A DNA stretch of 64,000 nucleotides. Origin: a candidate division BRC1 bacterium HGW-BRC1-1 (GTDB taxonomy: Bacteria; Sumerlaeota; Sumerlaeia; Sumerlaeales; Sumerlaeaceae). Shown here one piece after another: positions 1 through 8,432 of the stretch (positions are counted from its first letter, which is position 1; each line of letters opens with the position of its first letter). The stretch is taken from NCBI GenBank assembly GCA_002842095.1, contig PHCB01000002.1, forward strand, positions 1 through 64,000. The letters run 5' to 3'. Under the pieces are notes generated by a model. The model did no database searches, was not told where the DNA came from, and worked only from the letters and a program-made list of their open reading frames with translations. The translations under genes were made by a program, and so were the position numbers.

Positions 1-6
1 ATTACA

Positions 7-303
7 GACTCTTGGTGCGGTGGGGTGTCGAATTGTGACCGCCCATCCCTGATGTTAGGTGGCACCCACCGCCTCGCCCGGGCGCCCGATTCTACCGCCT
101 CAAACTTGCCCACTTGCTGGCGGATGGCAACCCCGGTGCGACCGGCGTGCAACCGGCGTGCAACCGGTGTGCAAGCGGTGTGCAAGCGGTGTGCAAGCGG
201 CGCAACCGACGCGCAATCGACAAGCCATTATCCGTATAAAGATGTGCCTCAGGGCCCCCACGCGACCTCCAGTTTGCCCTGCACGCACAGTCGCCCCGAA
301 CCC
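7..303 (+). repeat. Dispersed ~290-bp repeat, copy 1, with six 11-bp tandem units
   Basis: This stretch is repeated in the same orientation at 29273-29546; both copies begin at GACTCTTGGTGCG and end at CGCCCCGAACCC. Most of the length is conserved at roughly 80 percent by eye. Inside is a tandem array of 11-bp units of the type GTGCAAGCGGT: six units at 136-201 here against four in copy 2. No terminal inverted repeat or convincing ORF is visible. It could be a non-autonomous mobile element, a structured RNA or a protein-binding array; the sequence does not decide. Confidence 0.85.
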
Positions 304-386
304 CCGGACTTCTGAGACAGCCTACCGTCTGGCGCTGATAGGCACGCCCTCTATTACACACAACACCCTTAAATCAGGTCCAACGC

Positions 387-412
387 ATGTGGGACCGGCG
401 CCCCCGCCGGTC
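387..412 (+). repeat. Short hairpin repeat, ATGTGG-GACCGGCG type, copy 1
   Basis: ATGTGG is followed by a perfect 8-bp stem, GACCGGCG and CGCCGGTC, around a CCCC loop. The same ATGTGG-GACCGGCG unit occurs inverted at 34159-34184 with a slightly different second arm. Both copies lie outside genes, as expected for a small REP-like extragenic palindrome. Confidence 0.6.
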
Positions 413-654
413 GCCGCCAGACGTTCTCCCCCGGCCAAATCGTTTTTCAGCAACCCTGCCTTTACCCCCCGGAGGGGGCGTCGGCACGTAGCCGGGCGGT
501 GGAGGGAGCGCAGCGACCGGAACCCCCGGACCACCCCAAAAAAGTTCAGCCCCGGAGGGGCGCAGGAATATGCCGACGCTTAATTCTGTTCAATCAAAAG
601 CTGCATGGATCTCGGCCCCCAACTCGGGTAGAGCTTATCAGCCCATAGGCGCGA
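413..654. other. Non-coding GC-rich stretch
   Basis: No plausible gene is seen. Two small G+C palindromes of the CCCCGGAGGGG type lie at about 466-480 and 549-560. ORFs crossing this region have biased, repeat-derived translations rich in Arg and Pro and no ribosome binding sites. Confidence 0.5.
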
Positions 655-656
655 AG

Positions 657-730
657 GCGCAAGCATGGCTTGCGCAGTCCAGAGGGCGCCAAAGCTATAC
701 GAATGTGGAGTGCGGCAGCCATGCTGCCGC
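657..730 (+). repeat. REP-like paired palindromes, copy 1
   Basis: Two perfect palindromic hairpins with 8-bp stems and 3-nt loops, GCGCAAGCATGGCTTGCGC at 657-675 and GCGGCAGCCATGCTGCCGC at 712-730, are separated by 36 nt. The same pair with the same flanks recurs at 14517-14593. Paired palindromes in intergenic DNA are the layout of REP/BIME elements. No RAYT-type transposase is encoded in this window. Confidence 0.8.
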
Positions 731-818
731 CTTGTGGGGCGCAGAACACCGCGCCAAGATTCCAAACCCAAGTCGATGTCCGGTCGAGTGTGCATAATGG
801 ACAATATCAACTTCCCTG

Positions 819-1232
819 TTACATTGAAGGGGCAGCCGCATCGACCCACTCAACAATATCACGAATGCATGTGGGGCGAAAAAACTCGGCATCGCGTAGT
901 TCCACATTAAGTTCTTTCTCAATCCTGATAACAAACAACTCCAGACACATCGAATCCAACCCTGCAACGTCCTCAAATGCTATGCGGGCATCGGGGTGGA
1001 GCAGCGACAGATCAACCGGCATCGCCTCCTTTAGCGCTTGGTATACAGCAACTGCTATTTGCTTCTGACGTGCGGTCTCAAAATAGTCTGTAACATCACA
1101 ACGATCTTCAGATGTTGAATGACGCAACCCGAGAGTCCTTTCAAGCTTAGACTTCCGGACCCGATCTACGACCCAAATGGCTGCAGCCAATATCATTACC
1201 AAGACAATAAACCAAGCTGTAGCAGGTTCCAT
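819..1232 (-). CDS. Membrane-anchored acyl-carrier-protein-like protein
   Basis: The 137-residue product has one N-terminal membrane helix (about 5-23), a short basic stretch, and a C-terminal domain (about 70-135) that reads like an acyl carrier protein. It has the expected D-S-M/L site context (GLDSMCLELFVIRIEKELNV), in which the Ser would carry phosphopantetheine, followed by an acidic helix. ACPs are normally free cytosolic proteins or modules of large synthases, so a membrane-tethered stand-alone copy is unusual. It is the last gene of a minus-strand run of unknown small genes, with 22 nt between it and the gene upstream. The ACP fold is inferred from motif spacing only; substrate and pathway are unknown. 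Confidence 0.6.
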   Translation of the reverse strand: MEPATAWFIVLVMILAAAIWVVDRVRKSKLERTLGLRHSTSEDRCDVTDYFETARQKQIAVAVYQALKEAMPVDLSLLHPDARIAFEDVAGLDSMCLELFVIRIEKELNVELRDAEFFRPTCIRDIVEWVDAAAPSM

Positions 1233-1254
1233 GGCGCACTTCCTATCTGCTGCG

Positions 1255-1485
1255 CTATTTTTTACGTCGCTTTGATATTATGAAATGCTTCAATGAAGGA
1301 ACCACTGCAACCATCAGACCGACAAAAACGGAAGATTTAAGTTCCCGTATTAGAGGCTCGTTTTCGGATAAATCGTACTGAAGCATATACCATGATGAAG
1401 ACGATATTAATAATCCCACGATTACTGACACATAAATAATTAGCGGGAGGCGGTCGGGGGACTTTGCGATGACAGGCTTTGGCAT
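1255..1485 (-). CDS. Small two-helix membrane protein
   Basis: The 76-residue product has two predicted membrane helices (about 14-34 and 50-66) joined by a short acidic loop, and a basic C-terminal tail (KRRKK) that should face the cytosol. I do not recognise a family. It starts 3 nt after the stop of the gene at 1489-1884, so the two are almost certainly co-transcribed and probably translationally coupled. Together with its neighbour and the membrane-anchored ACP-like protein it would form a group of three small inner-membrane proteins. Confidence 0.6.
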   Translation of the reverse strand: MPKPVIAKSPDRLPLIIYVSVIVGLLISSSSWYMLQYDLSENEPLIRELKSSVFVGLMVAVVPSLKHFIISKRRKK

Positions 1486-1488
1486 TCG

Positions 1489-1884
1489 TCACATCTCCTT
1501 CCTGCCCATATTATGGGCCTTCTCGTCTGCGGTTATCGAGCTTTCTGCGGTGGTGACATAGCCACTCAAACCTTCAGTTTCCGACTTATCTTCCAAACTT
1601 CGCAGCCGTTGTCTGCGAGACTCAAAAAACCTCGCGTTTAGAAAATTAACAATAACAATAACGATAGACCCAACGACGGCGAGAATCACAAACGATCTCA
1701 AATACGGAGAAAACATGTTTTCGTTCAGTGCGGTATCCCGAAGCCCGATCATCCCTGTCATGTACCACAACAAAGAAATACCCAGATGAAAAAGCAGCAT
1801 ACATCCGCACCAAACCACGATAGCATGCTTCGACTTCATGCCCACCCTGTAAAAAAATCCGACGTTTGCTTTCGATCGGGTCAT
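1489..1884 (-). CDS. Small membrane protein of unknown function
   Basis: The product has 131 residues from the longest start; an internal Met at residue 16 (MKSKHAIVV) is an alternative that directly precedes the first helix. Two membrane helices (about 20-43 and 62-84) are followed by a hydrophilic tail of about 45 residues rich in charged and Ser/Thr residues. No family is recognised. It belongs to the minus-strand cluster 819-3377, tightly spaced to the gene at 1255-1485. Confidence 0.6.
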   Translation of the reverse strand: MTRSKANVGFFYRVGMKSKHAIVVWCGCMLLFHLGISLLWYMTGMIGLRDTALNENMFSPYLRSFVILAVVGSIVIVIVNFLNARFFESRRQRLRSLEDKSETEGLSGYVTTAESSITADEKAHNMGRKEM

Positions 1885-1935
1885 TTGTCGCCTCTCACAG
1901 AATTCGTTAGGATTAAAGGAGTAATCAAGCCCCCA

Positions 1936-2235
1936 TCAGAGGTTAACGACAACAGCTTCAATTACCTCGTGTGCGGTTCCCTTGAAGAACTCTGGTCCCG
2001 AGCATCCAAAGTCTTTTACCAGAACTCCATGAGTAGAATGACCTGACGCCCCATCGCGAACCTGGCGCATTGTAAACTTTTCTGTGCGCCACCTCTCTGG
2101 GTAGTAGTATCCCTTTTCTCGATTATAATAGACTTCAATCCGCATGAGCAGCGGTTCATAGTTGAGGCAGTTGATCGGGTCTAAGTCAACGGTCATGACC
2201 AGCTTATCAAAACTCAATGTGCTCACAGGTTCCAC
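1936..2235 (-). CDS. Small unknown protein, paralogue of the next gene upstream
   Basis: The 99-residue soluble protein has no signal peptide or membrane helix. It probably starts at the GTG at 2235, 14 nt after the stop of the gene at 2250-2585. The two align over nearly their whole length: L-V-x-T-V-x-L-D near the N-terminus, then RIEV, then FTMR, and a shared end pattern (A-x-EVI-x-x-VV-x-x-L). They are therefore an ancient tandem duplication. The family is not recognised. Confidence 0.6.
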   Translation of the reverse strand: MEPVSTLSFDKLVMTVDLDPINCLNYEPLLMRIEVYYNREKGYYYPERWRTEKFTMRQVRDGASGHSTHGVLVKDFGCSGPEFFKGTAHEVIEAVVVNL

Positions 2236-2249
2236 CTTAATAGGATTCC

Positions 2250-2585
2250 TTATTCCGGTTGGATTTCATCTGATTCAGGCAAACACAACTGCGTCTCCAG
2301 TGTCGCGACTACTGATGCAATCACCTCGCTCGCACTATCTTTCACAAAACAAGGAAGGTCAAAGGCACAGTCCTGCACAAAAACGCTTTCCTGACTATAG
2401 CGTATAGCAGAACTTTCAAACGGACGCATTGTGAACATATTTTCGACCCACACCTTCGGGAAGAATTGCCTGCTGCCACGATTCTGAAACACCTCAATCC
2501 GAACGCACATCGGTGCGTAGCAATCAAATTCTGAGGTGTCCAGATGGACAGTCTCAACCAAGACACTCCAAGAGAGTTTTTCCAT
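2250..2585 (-). CDS. Small unknown protein, tandem paralogue
   Basis: The product has 111 residues from the ATG at 2585, chosen because it aligns with the N-terminus of the paralogue at 1936-2235; a TTG at 2603 is also possible. It is soluble, with no signal peptide, and shares the RIEV, FTMR and A-x-EVI-x-x-VV signatures with the paralogue. It has an extra acidic C-terminal tail of about 15 residues. No domain is recognised. It is part of the unknown cluster 819-3377. Confidence 0.6.
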   Translation of the reverse strand: MEKLSWSVLVETVHLDTSEFDCYAPMCVRIEVFQNRGSRQFFPKVWVENMFTMRPFESSAIRYSQESVFVQDCAFDLPCFVKDSASEVIASVVATLETQLCLPESDEIQPE

Positions 2586-2642
2586 TAATTGGCCATTCTG
2601 CAAGTTAACTTTCGTCGTTGTGAGCGATTTTCAAGGGCGAGA

Positions 2643-3377
2643 TCACTCTTGTCCTTCCGGAATCATCTCAAGAAAATACCGGTGCCTCTCAACCATCTGT
2701 CTCCATGTAATGACCATTCCGCCGGCTTGGCCGAATGCCTTCTGATGCACCAGGGGTTGCAGTTCGATCAATGTCTGTACGTGCTTGTCAGTCAACTGAG
2801 ATAGGGTATCTTGTACAAGCTCTACGAAGCAATTGTCTCCAATCAGCCCGTGCATTAATGTGATCAGATCCTCATCGCCAAAGATCCATGCGTCCGGGTT
2901 GGCGATTCGCTCCCTCTGCCACTTGCTTTCCATCACGGCAGGCCTGCAAGCTTCTAGTTCGTCGCAGATGCGTTCGGTCATATCGCACCATTGCAGCCTC
3001 ATCGCGAGGAGGATATCACACAGCACCTTGTCTTCAACCATGGAGCCATAGGTGCCACCCAATAAAGCCATTGTGGAAAATGCGTGACCCTCGTCATAGC
3101 GATTCTCAACCGTAACAGTGTCAACCCATCGCCGAAGCGTCGCCATGTCTTTTTCGCTAAAGGAATCCATCGCCAACCGCGTGGCGCATTCGTTTAGAGA
3201 TTCCTGACGTTCCCAGCGATCCCGGTCATTGAACTCGTCCAGGACGCCTTGCAGTCGCTCCTGAAATCCTTCGGGCTTGTTCACGAAAAGCCAGAAGAAG
3301 CGCCGCATATCCCACGAGCAATCCAAGGACAGAAACTCCCACGTCTCAACCCACGCCTGAACATTGTTCATTTGCAT
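2643..3377 (-). CDS. Unknown alpha-helical cytosolic protein
   Basis: The 244-residue product lacks a signal peptide and membrane segments. It is rich in Trp, Arg, Glu and Asp and looks mostly helical. It is the first gene of the minus-strand cluster 819-3377 and is divergent from the secreted-protein pseudogene at 3584, so the promoter should lie at about 3378-3480. Two Met codons, at 3377 and 3371, are possible starts. I do not recognise a family. Its position suggests it works with the paralogue pair and the membrane proteins downstream. Confidence 0.55.
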   Translation of the reverse strand: MQMNNVQAWVETWEFLSLDCSWDMRRFFWLFVNKPEGFQERLQGVLDEFNDRDRWERQESLNECATRLAMDSFSEKDMATLRRWVDTVTVENRYDEGHAFSTMALLGGTYGSMVEDKVLCDILLAMRLQWCDMTERICDELEACRPAVMESKWQRERIANPDAWIFGDEDLITLMHGLIGDNCFVELVQDTLSQLTDKHVQTLIELQPLVHQKAFGQAGGMVITWRQMVERHRYFLEMIPEGQE

Positions 3378-3583
3378 TCTTCATTCTCAGGGAAAAGGGA
3401 AATTGCAATCAAATTGAAGTTCTGATCTTTGGAAGTGCAGAGCCTCATCGCATGACAATGTTTTAGCTTACTGCCCCGACTCCCACCGGCCTTTCCGTGC
3501 GCGCCAATTCCGTCCTTGCGTGTTGCCGTCAAGGCGTTATTACGGAGGTGAACTATCCAACCGCATTTTCGAGGAGTTCCTCC

Positions 3584-5808
3584 ATGTCGTTCTGGCGCCC
3601 CGTTGCCTGTCTGATGCTTGTCTTCGCCGTGCTTCTGCACGCGCCTGCGGCCGTTGCACAGCCCCTGATACTCGACACGTTCGATGACCTCAGCTACACG
3701 ACCAGCGTGGCGCTTGCAGGCGAGGCGGTGTCTTTGTATTCCAGTAGCGAGCACTCCGAGGGTGCAAGCTCGCTGCTGGTCGACTATGACTACCTGCCCG
3801 GCGGCGTGTACACGAAGGACGCCCGCATCACCCGCACCTTTCCGGCGCCGGTCGACCTCAGCGGCCTTGCCTCTCTCGCTTTCGACATGAGCGTCGTCAC
3901 GCCTCACGCGCAAATGACACTCATCTTCGTCCTGATCGACTCAGCGGGCAATGAGACGCGCATCGTGTTGAGCAACGCCCTGGCCAGCGCCGCCACGTTG
4001 AAGACATGGCTCTTCTCGAACTCCGCCCTGGAAAAGAGCCGGTGGGCCTCTGGGGGGCGGGCCTTCAACCTGCGCGAGGTGAGCAAGATTGCATTCCGTC
4101 TGCAGAACAATGCCGACTTCACCGCCGCCGGCTCGGTGATGTTCCGCCTCGACAACCTGCGCGTGGTGAATCAGTCCAACCTGCAGCAAGCGATTTGGTC
4201 GGAGGATTTCGCCTCGTACGCCGACACCGCCGCGGTGGCCGCCGCGTGGCAACCCGCCACCGCGGGCGTAACGGCGGAGTTGGACACCGCGTCGGGCGCT
4301 GCGCTTCGCGTGCGTGCGGACGTTTCGGCCCGCTGGACCAACTATCTTGTGGCGCGCACACTGGCCGCGCCTGTCGACGTGACCGCCATGACCCACCTGG
4401 GCGTGCGGGTGAAGGGCGACACCCGTCTGGCGGCATTGGCGCCCCTGGCCAAGGTTTTCCTTGAGGATACGTCGGGCAATCGCATCATCGCGATGGTGCC
4501 CACGTGGGCCGGCATCGACCGGTGGAGCGACCTCTACCTGCCGCTGCAACGCGACGGTATCGAGAGCTTCACGGCCGCAAGCACCCTGTCGATGGGCGGT
4601 GCAAGCTGCTGGCGTCAGGACACCTACGACGCCGGCGGCTGGAGCGTCGACGCCGATCTGACCCGCATCAGCCGCGTGCTCGTGGGCGTCGAGACCCAAG
4701 CCACCGGGGCCTATCCGGTGGCCGGTGCCACGCTGCTTTTCGACGACATCCGCTTCGCCACACCCGCCGCCGTGGACACGCCGGCGGCGCTCTCTGCCGC
4801 GCTGGAGAGCGCCTCTGCGGGCGCGCTCATGTCGCTCGGCTTCGGCTCGGGGGTGTTCGGCAACGGAACCTTCCTCAATCAGGCACCCAACATGATGCAG
4901 GACGTGGCGGGGCTTATGTCTACCACACCAACGAGACCGCCGCCGCGGCCAAGATCACCGCCGTGCTGCAAAACGCCGGGGCGGCAGACGCCCACGTCAC
5001 CTTCCACCGCCGCGCCTTCCCGACTCCATCAGGCAACTACGTTCAGGTGGGCAAGAATGCGCTGCAGCAATACTATTCCACCACCGCGCCGCCGGCGTCG
5101 CTGACCATCGCGCCCGGCGCCGCCGCACTGCTGGACGCGCCCATGGACAGCACATCCGTGGCGCGCTACGCGCTGTTGCATACGATCCACGAGTTCACCA
5201 GCGACCAGCCTCTCACGTTCACCTCGGTGCTGCTGCCCGCCGCAACCAACACCCTTGCCGCGTTCCCCGGCCTCGTTTTCTCTCCCGATGATACCCATAA
5301 GCGCGAAGGCACCTTCACCACGCTGGGCCGGGCCAATGCCACGCCCTATGCCTACGACACTGCCGGCGGCATCGGGCGCGTACGCGTGGCCGACTGGGGC
5401 ACGTCGGTGGATCCTTTCGTGGAAGGGGTGGATGCCGAGACGGGCGCGGCAAGCCGACTGCTGGGCAACTACGGCGTCACCTACAACATTCGTGTTGCGC
5501 TGAGCAGCAGCGACGGGCGCAGCCTGGCGGTGATGTTTGCGCCGCCGGACAACTCATGCGGCTACGGCACCTATACCCGTTGGCAGTATCCCGACACGGG
5601 CGCCGTCGGCACGGGACTCTTTGTGCCAACCAGCGGCACCGCCCAGCCGGGCCAGGCGGGGCTCATGTGCAAGGTGTCGCCCGGAACAACGCCGCAGGTG
5701 CTGCGCATCGACACAATCCCCGCCGGATCCATGTGCCTTCCATTCGACATCCTTCTGGTGCCGTACGGAGCAGCAACCTCCGACGTGGCGGGGTGGGAGG
5801 TCTACTGA
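3584..5808 (+). pseudogene. Secreted tandem beta-sandwich protein with internal deletion and frameshift; ends GWEVY
   Basis: The ATG at 3584 has a good ribosome site (GAGGAG at 3571-3576) and starts a clear signal peptide ending in AVA-Q. The reading frame follows the intact 783-residue paralogue at 15010-17361 through two carbohydrate-binding-like beta-sandwich modules to about 4911. It then shifts frame at about 4912 and continues to the TGA at 5808. At the junction 28 residues present in the paralogue are missing, so this is a deletion of about 84 nt plus or minus one or two, not a single-base slip. The downstream frame is well conserved and ends in VAGWEVY. An assembly error is possible; a recent natural deletion is more likely because the missing block is long. 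Confidence 0.8.
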
Positions 5809-5940
5809 CCCCAGCCATGAGCGCCGTGAGGATGGCGCCGCTTCCGCAGGCCTGGGGCATCCACCGTTGGTGATGGCTGCGGCAAAGCGCATCGGGGAAC
5901 ACAGCGAGTTGAAACCAGCGCCTGCGTTAAGGCACCAGGG

Positions 5941-6954
5941 TCATTTCAAGGCCTTGTCCGGGGAAATGCCTTCCTCCAGTTTGGTCGGGAGCCGTTTGAT
6001 CACGGCATTTGTGGTCTTGTCCAATATCACAACGTGGCCGTGTCCATCGCCATAATGATCTTTATCAGATTCAAAGAATGTAACATAATGGGAGTTTACC
6101 TCGAGTAAACCTTTCCACCGCTTACCCGGGTAAACAACGGACTCTTTCCCCGACGGGTCAATCCGGATCACTCCTTGGTCAGTAATGCCCCACAATTCGC
6201 CCGTGGGTGTAAGTTCTGGTTCATAAATATCGCGGCCAGTCCACGGAAACGATTTTAGTGTGCGTGTTGTGAGGGTGTCCAGAGACAGGCGATTGGCGGA
6301 GATCGTCGGATTGTATCCCCATGTTGTGGTCCAGTAGATCACGCTGTCATCGGCGGCACACCGGCTGTTGAAATGCGTGATTTTGTAATCATCGCAGTCC
6401 GTGTCGAGCATATGCCACTCACCTTTTTTGTCACGCACCCACAAGGTTTGCTCCACTGGCCCGGCGGCAGCAATCACCGCAGCAAGCCCTTTGCTGTTAA
6501 CACAGTAGTCCCAGATATAGGAAGCCCACTCCGTGTGCCATTCGAATTTCTTGCCGTGTGGAGGCAGGCTTTCTACCACTTGCAAATTCCACGGCGGATC
6601 GTCCTCCGTCAAGAAAAACACACCCCTGTCGACAGGATTGGCGGGATCTTTGAGATAGCTTGATGATCGCGCTCGAATGCTCAATCGATCATCGGGAAGA
6701 TCGTATTGAAGAAGCAGAAATGTCTCTCCCTGCATTCCCGTATAATACAATCTCTTATTGGTCGGGTCAAAACATGAGGACCCAAAGCTTGTGCCAATAT
6801 TTGAATGTATAGTCTGCGTACGAAACCCGTTGGCCTCGTAAGGCTCCAGGATGGGTGTAGTCACCGAATCAGTGATCCAGCCCCACGACACACCCGTGCC
6901 TCCGAAGGCGATCATTAAGAAAACGATCGTGCACGTGATATTCCCGATTCTCAT
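5941..6954 (-). CDS. Secreted protein, probably beta-propeller-like
   Basis: The 337-residue product has a signal peptide (about 1-24, ending VSWG). The remainder consists of short repeated beta-rich segments with Trp and Gly-Asp turns, such as RLYYTG, GELWGITDQGVIRIDPSG and HVVILDKTTNAVI, as seen in extracellular beta-propellers. A GGAAAGG ribosome site lies about 10 nt upstream of the ATG. It is convergent with the pseudogene upstream. A decayed copy of its first 20 codons lies at 8203-8261. The exact propeller family and any ligand are not identifiable. Confidence 0.6.
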   Translation of the reverse strand: MRIGNITCTIVFLMIAFGGTGVSWGWITDSVTTPILEPYEANGFRTQTIHSNIGTSFGSSCFDPTNKRLYYTGMQGETFLLLQYDLPDDRLSIRARSSSYLKDPANPVDRGVFFLTEDDPPWNLQVVESLPPHGKKFEWHTEWASYIWDYCVNSKGLAAVIAAAGPVEQTLWVRDKKGEWHMLDTDCDDYKITHFNSRCAADDSVIYWTTTWGYNPTISANRLSLDTLTTRTLKSFPWTGRDIYEPELTPTGELWGITDQGVIRIDPSGKESVVYPGKRWKGLLEVNSHYVTFFESDKDHYGDGHGHVVILDKTTNAVIKRLPTKLEEGISPDKALK

Positions 6955-7020
6955 AACACTCGACCTTTCCGAAAGATAAAATTGCGTTTGCTTTCGTTAT
7001 GATTCGATTGATTTGGCTAC

Positions 7021-7626
7021 TTATGATCCGTGCTTGGAGTTAATGGTAGTTACCGCAACTGGGATTTGTTTTCGGGCGAATCTGTGCAAGGTCAACATCA
7101 ACAGGAAATCGTAAAGGGACAAGGCTCCTAATATAGTGAACAGCATAACTGCGTACTCACTCCACGTCTTGTTTACGATCAGCGTAATTATAAAACAGAT
7201 CATCATTAGTGTTGGAGCCTCACGTGTTACATAAAGTAGATACTCACTCACAGAACCGCGAAGGACTATGTACAGATAAGCAAAATCTTGTGAGAACCAA
7301 TAATCCTCTGAAAACGAACTCCCGTCGATCAGATTGCGTTCCGCAGGCTGTGCCTTTATGGTGAGAGGAGTGGCGAGGAGATTAATATTAAGCGACTGGG
7401 CCAGATCGATTTGGTCAATCGTTGATTTCCACCATAATAAAAAACAAATCCAGGAGATGTGGTACGCTTCCCAGAGTACCGAATTCATTACCCACTTATA
7501 CTCTTCCTGCACATGTGTACTAAAAATGGCAACGATCAAGACCAGAGCAAAGATTGCCAATAACGACACCCCAACATTATGCGCGGTTCCTTTAGTACAT
7601 AACGATGGTTGAGTTGGTGAGTTCAT
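7021..7626 (-). CDS. Four-helix integral membrane protein, unknown
   Basis: The 201-residue product has predicted membrane helices at about 19-37, 48-66, 135-155 and 158-178. A hydrophilic segment of about 60 residues lies between helices 2 and 3. There are no catalytic motifs and no signal peptide beyond the first helix. It lies between the propeller-like gene and another unknown gene, all on the minus strand but with gaps of 66 and 120 nt, so operon membership is uncertain. Confidence 0.5.
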   Translation of the reverse strand: MNSPTQPSLCTKGTAHNVGVSLLAIFALVLIVAIFSTHVQEEYKWVMNSVLWEAYHISWICFLLWWKSTIDQIDLAQSLNINLLATPLTIKAQPAERNLIDGSSFSEDYWFSQDFAYLYIVLRGSVSEYLLYVTREAPTLMMICFIITLIVNKTWSEYAVMLFTILGALSLYDFLLMLTLHRFARKQIPVAVTTINSKHGS

Positions 7627-7746
7627 ATCGAATCCCGAATTAAAGCAATCGGAGTACTTGAGCGCGTCCGTCGAGGGCGCACCCGGTGCGTGAGGATGAA
7701 AATAAAATACTCTCAGGATCTGGGGTGCTCATACGTTGTTCACATT

Positions 7747-8151
7747 TTACCCTTCATCTGCTGTCTTTCCCAAATTCTTCAGGTATGATCTGAATTGAGG
7801 GTCAGTATCTATTGAAGCCTGGAGCACGTCCGCGTTTGGCATAGGGTCTAAGGTCCTCGCACCTTCGATATTTATTAGAAGAACATCCACGTTGTCCGTC
7901 AGAAACCCCTCAAGGTGCATGTGGGCATTAACAAGAGATGGTGGGTCTGGGAAAAAACGCGCAAACTCCGGCATCTCGATCATCGTATTAAATGCATCTG
8001 TTAGAGCTTCGTGAAGCTGATTCGCAGAGTGAATACCACGATATTTATCAGGCTCTGCCGCAACACACGATGAGAGAACCGTCTGAACGGCCCAGAGCGT
8101 CGTTGTGTCCCAGCATTTTGGGGGATCAGTATTGGAAAAAAGAGAATACAT
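7747..8151 (-). CDS. Unknown 134-residue protein
   Basis: The open frame extends to 8394, but its first 81 codons are basic, low-quality coding sequence that reads antisense-like through a decayed leader copy (8203-8261). I therefore place the start at the ATG at 8151 (MYSLFSN). No ribosome site is obvious. The remaining product is soluble, acidic and Leu-rich, and no family is recognised. It may itself be a fusion of a fragment to surrounding DNA, so the call is weak. Confidence 0.35.
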   Translation of the reverse strand: MYSLFSNTDPPKCWDTTTLWAVQTVLSSCVAAEPDKYRGIHSANQLHEALTDAFNTMIEMPEFARFFPDPPSLVNAHMHLEGFLTDNVDVLLINIEGARTLDPMPNADVLQASIDTDPQFRSYLKNLGKTADEG

Positions 8152-8202
8152 CACAGTGCAGGGACGAGGCTGAACGCCCTTCCTCCTGTCTGGACCACAC
8201 CG

Positions 8203-8261
8203 TTGCGCCCGAAGGCGATCGCCAAGTGAGCGATCGTGCACTTGCAGTTTCCGGTTTTCAT
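8203..8261 (-). pseudogene. Decayed duplicate of a signal-peptide coding region
   Basis: Read on the minus strand from the CAT at 8259-8261, this matches without gaps the first ~20 codons of the gene at 5941-6954. Roughly three quarters of 60 positions are identical, including ACGATCG and GCGATCGCC-type blocks. The decayed copy reads MKTGNCKCTI and then CTIAHLAIAFG where the intact gene reads CTIVFLMIAFGG. It ends at a stop after about 36 codons. It marks a partial duplication in the interval 5.9-8.3 kb. Confidence 0.55.
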
Positions 8262-8432
8262 GACTTTGACCCGCCTTCCTCCGCCAATCTGACGGAAACG
8301 AACGGTGTGGGAAAACGCTGGCGATAAGATGTTTTTGTTGCTTGTCAGAATCCAGTTGCCGGATAATTCGATTTGTCAATAGCTGTTTCGGCATCCGAAC
8401 CCACCATCTCGAAGCGCCCTTGTTTGGGGGTG

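Noticed and set aside
136-201. 11-bp tandem units considered as a CRISPR array
   Set aside because: The units are contiguous, with no spacers, and far too short. This is a simple tandem array inside a dispersed repeat.
8152-8394. N-terminal extension of the unknown gene at 7747
   Set aside because: The extra 81 codons are basic and read opposite decayed leader sequence. There is no ribosome site at 8394.
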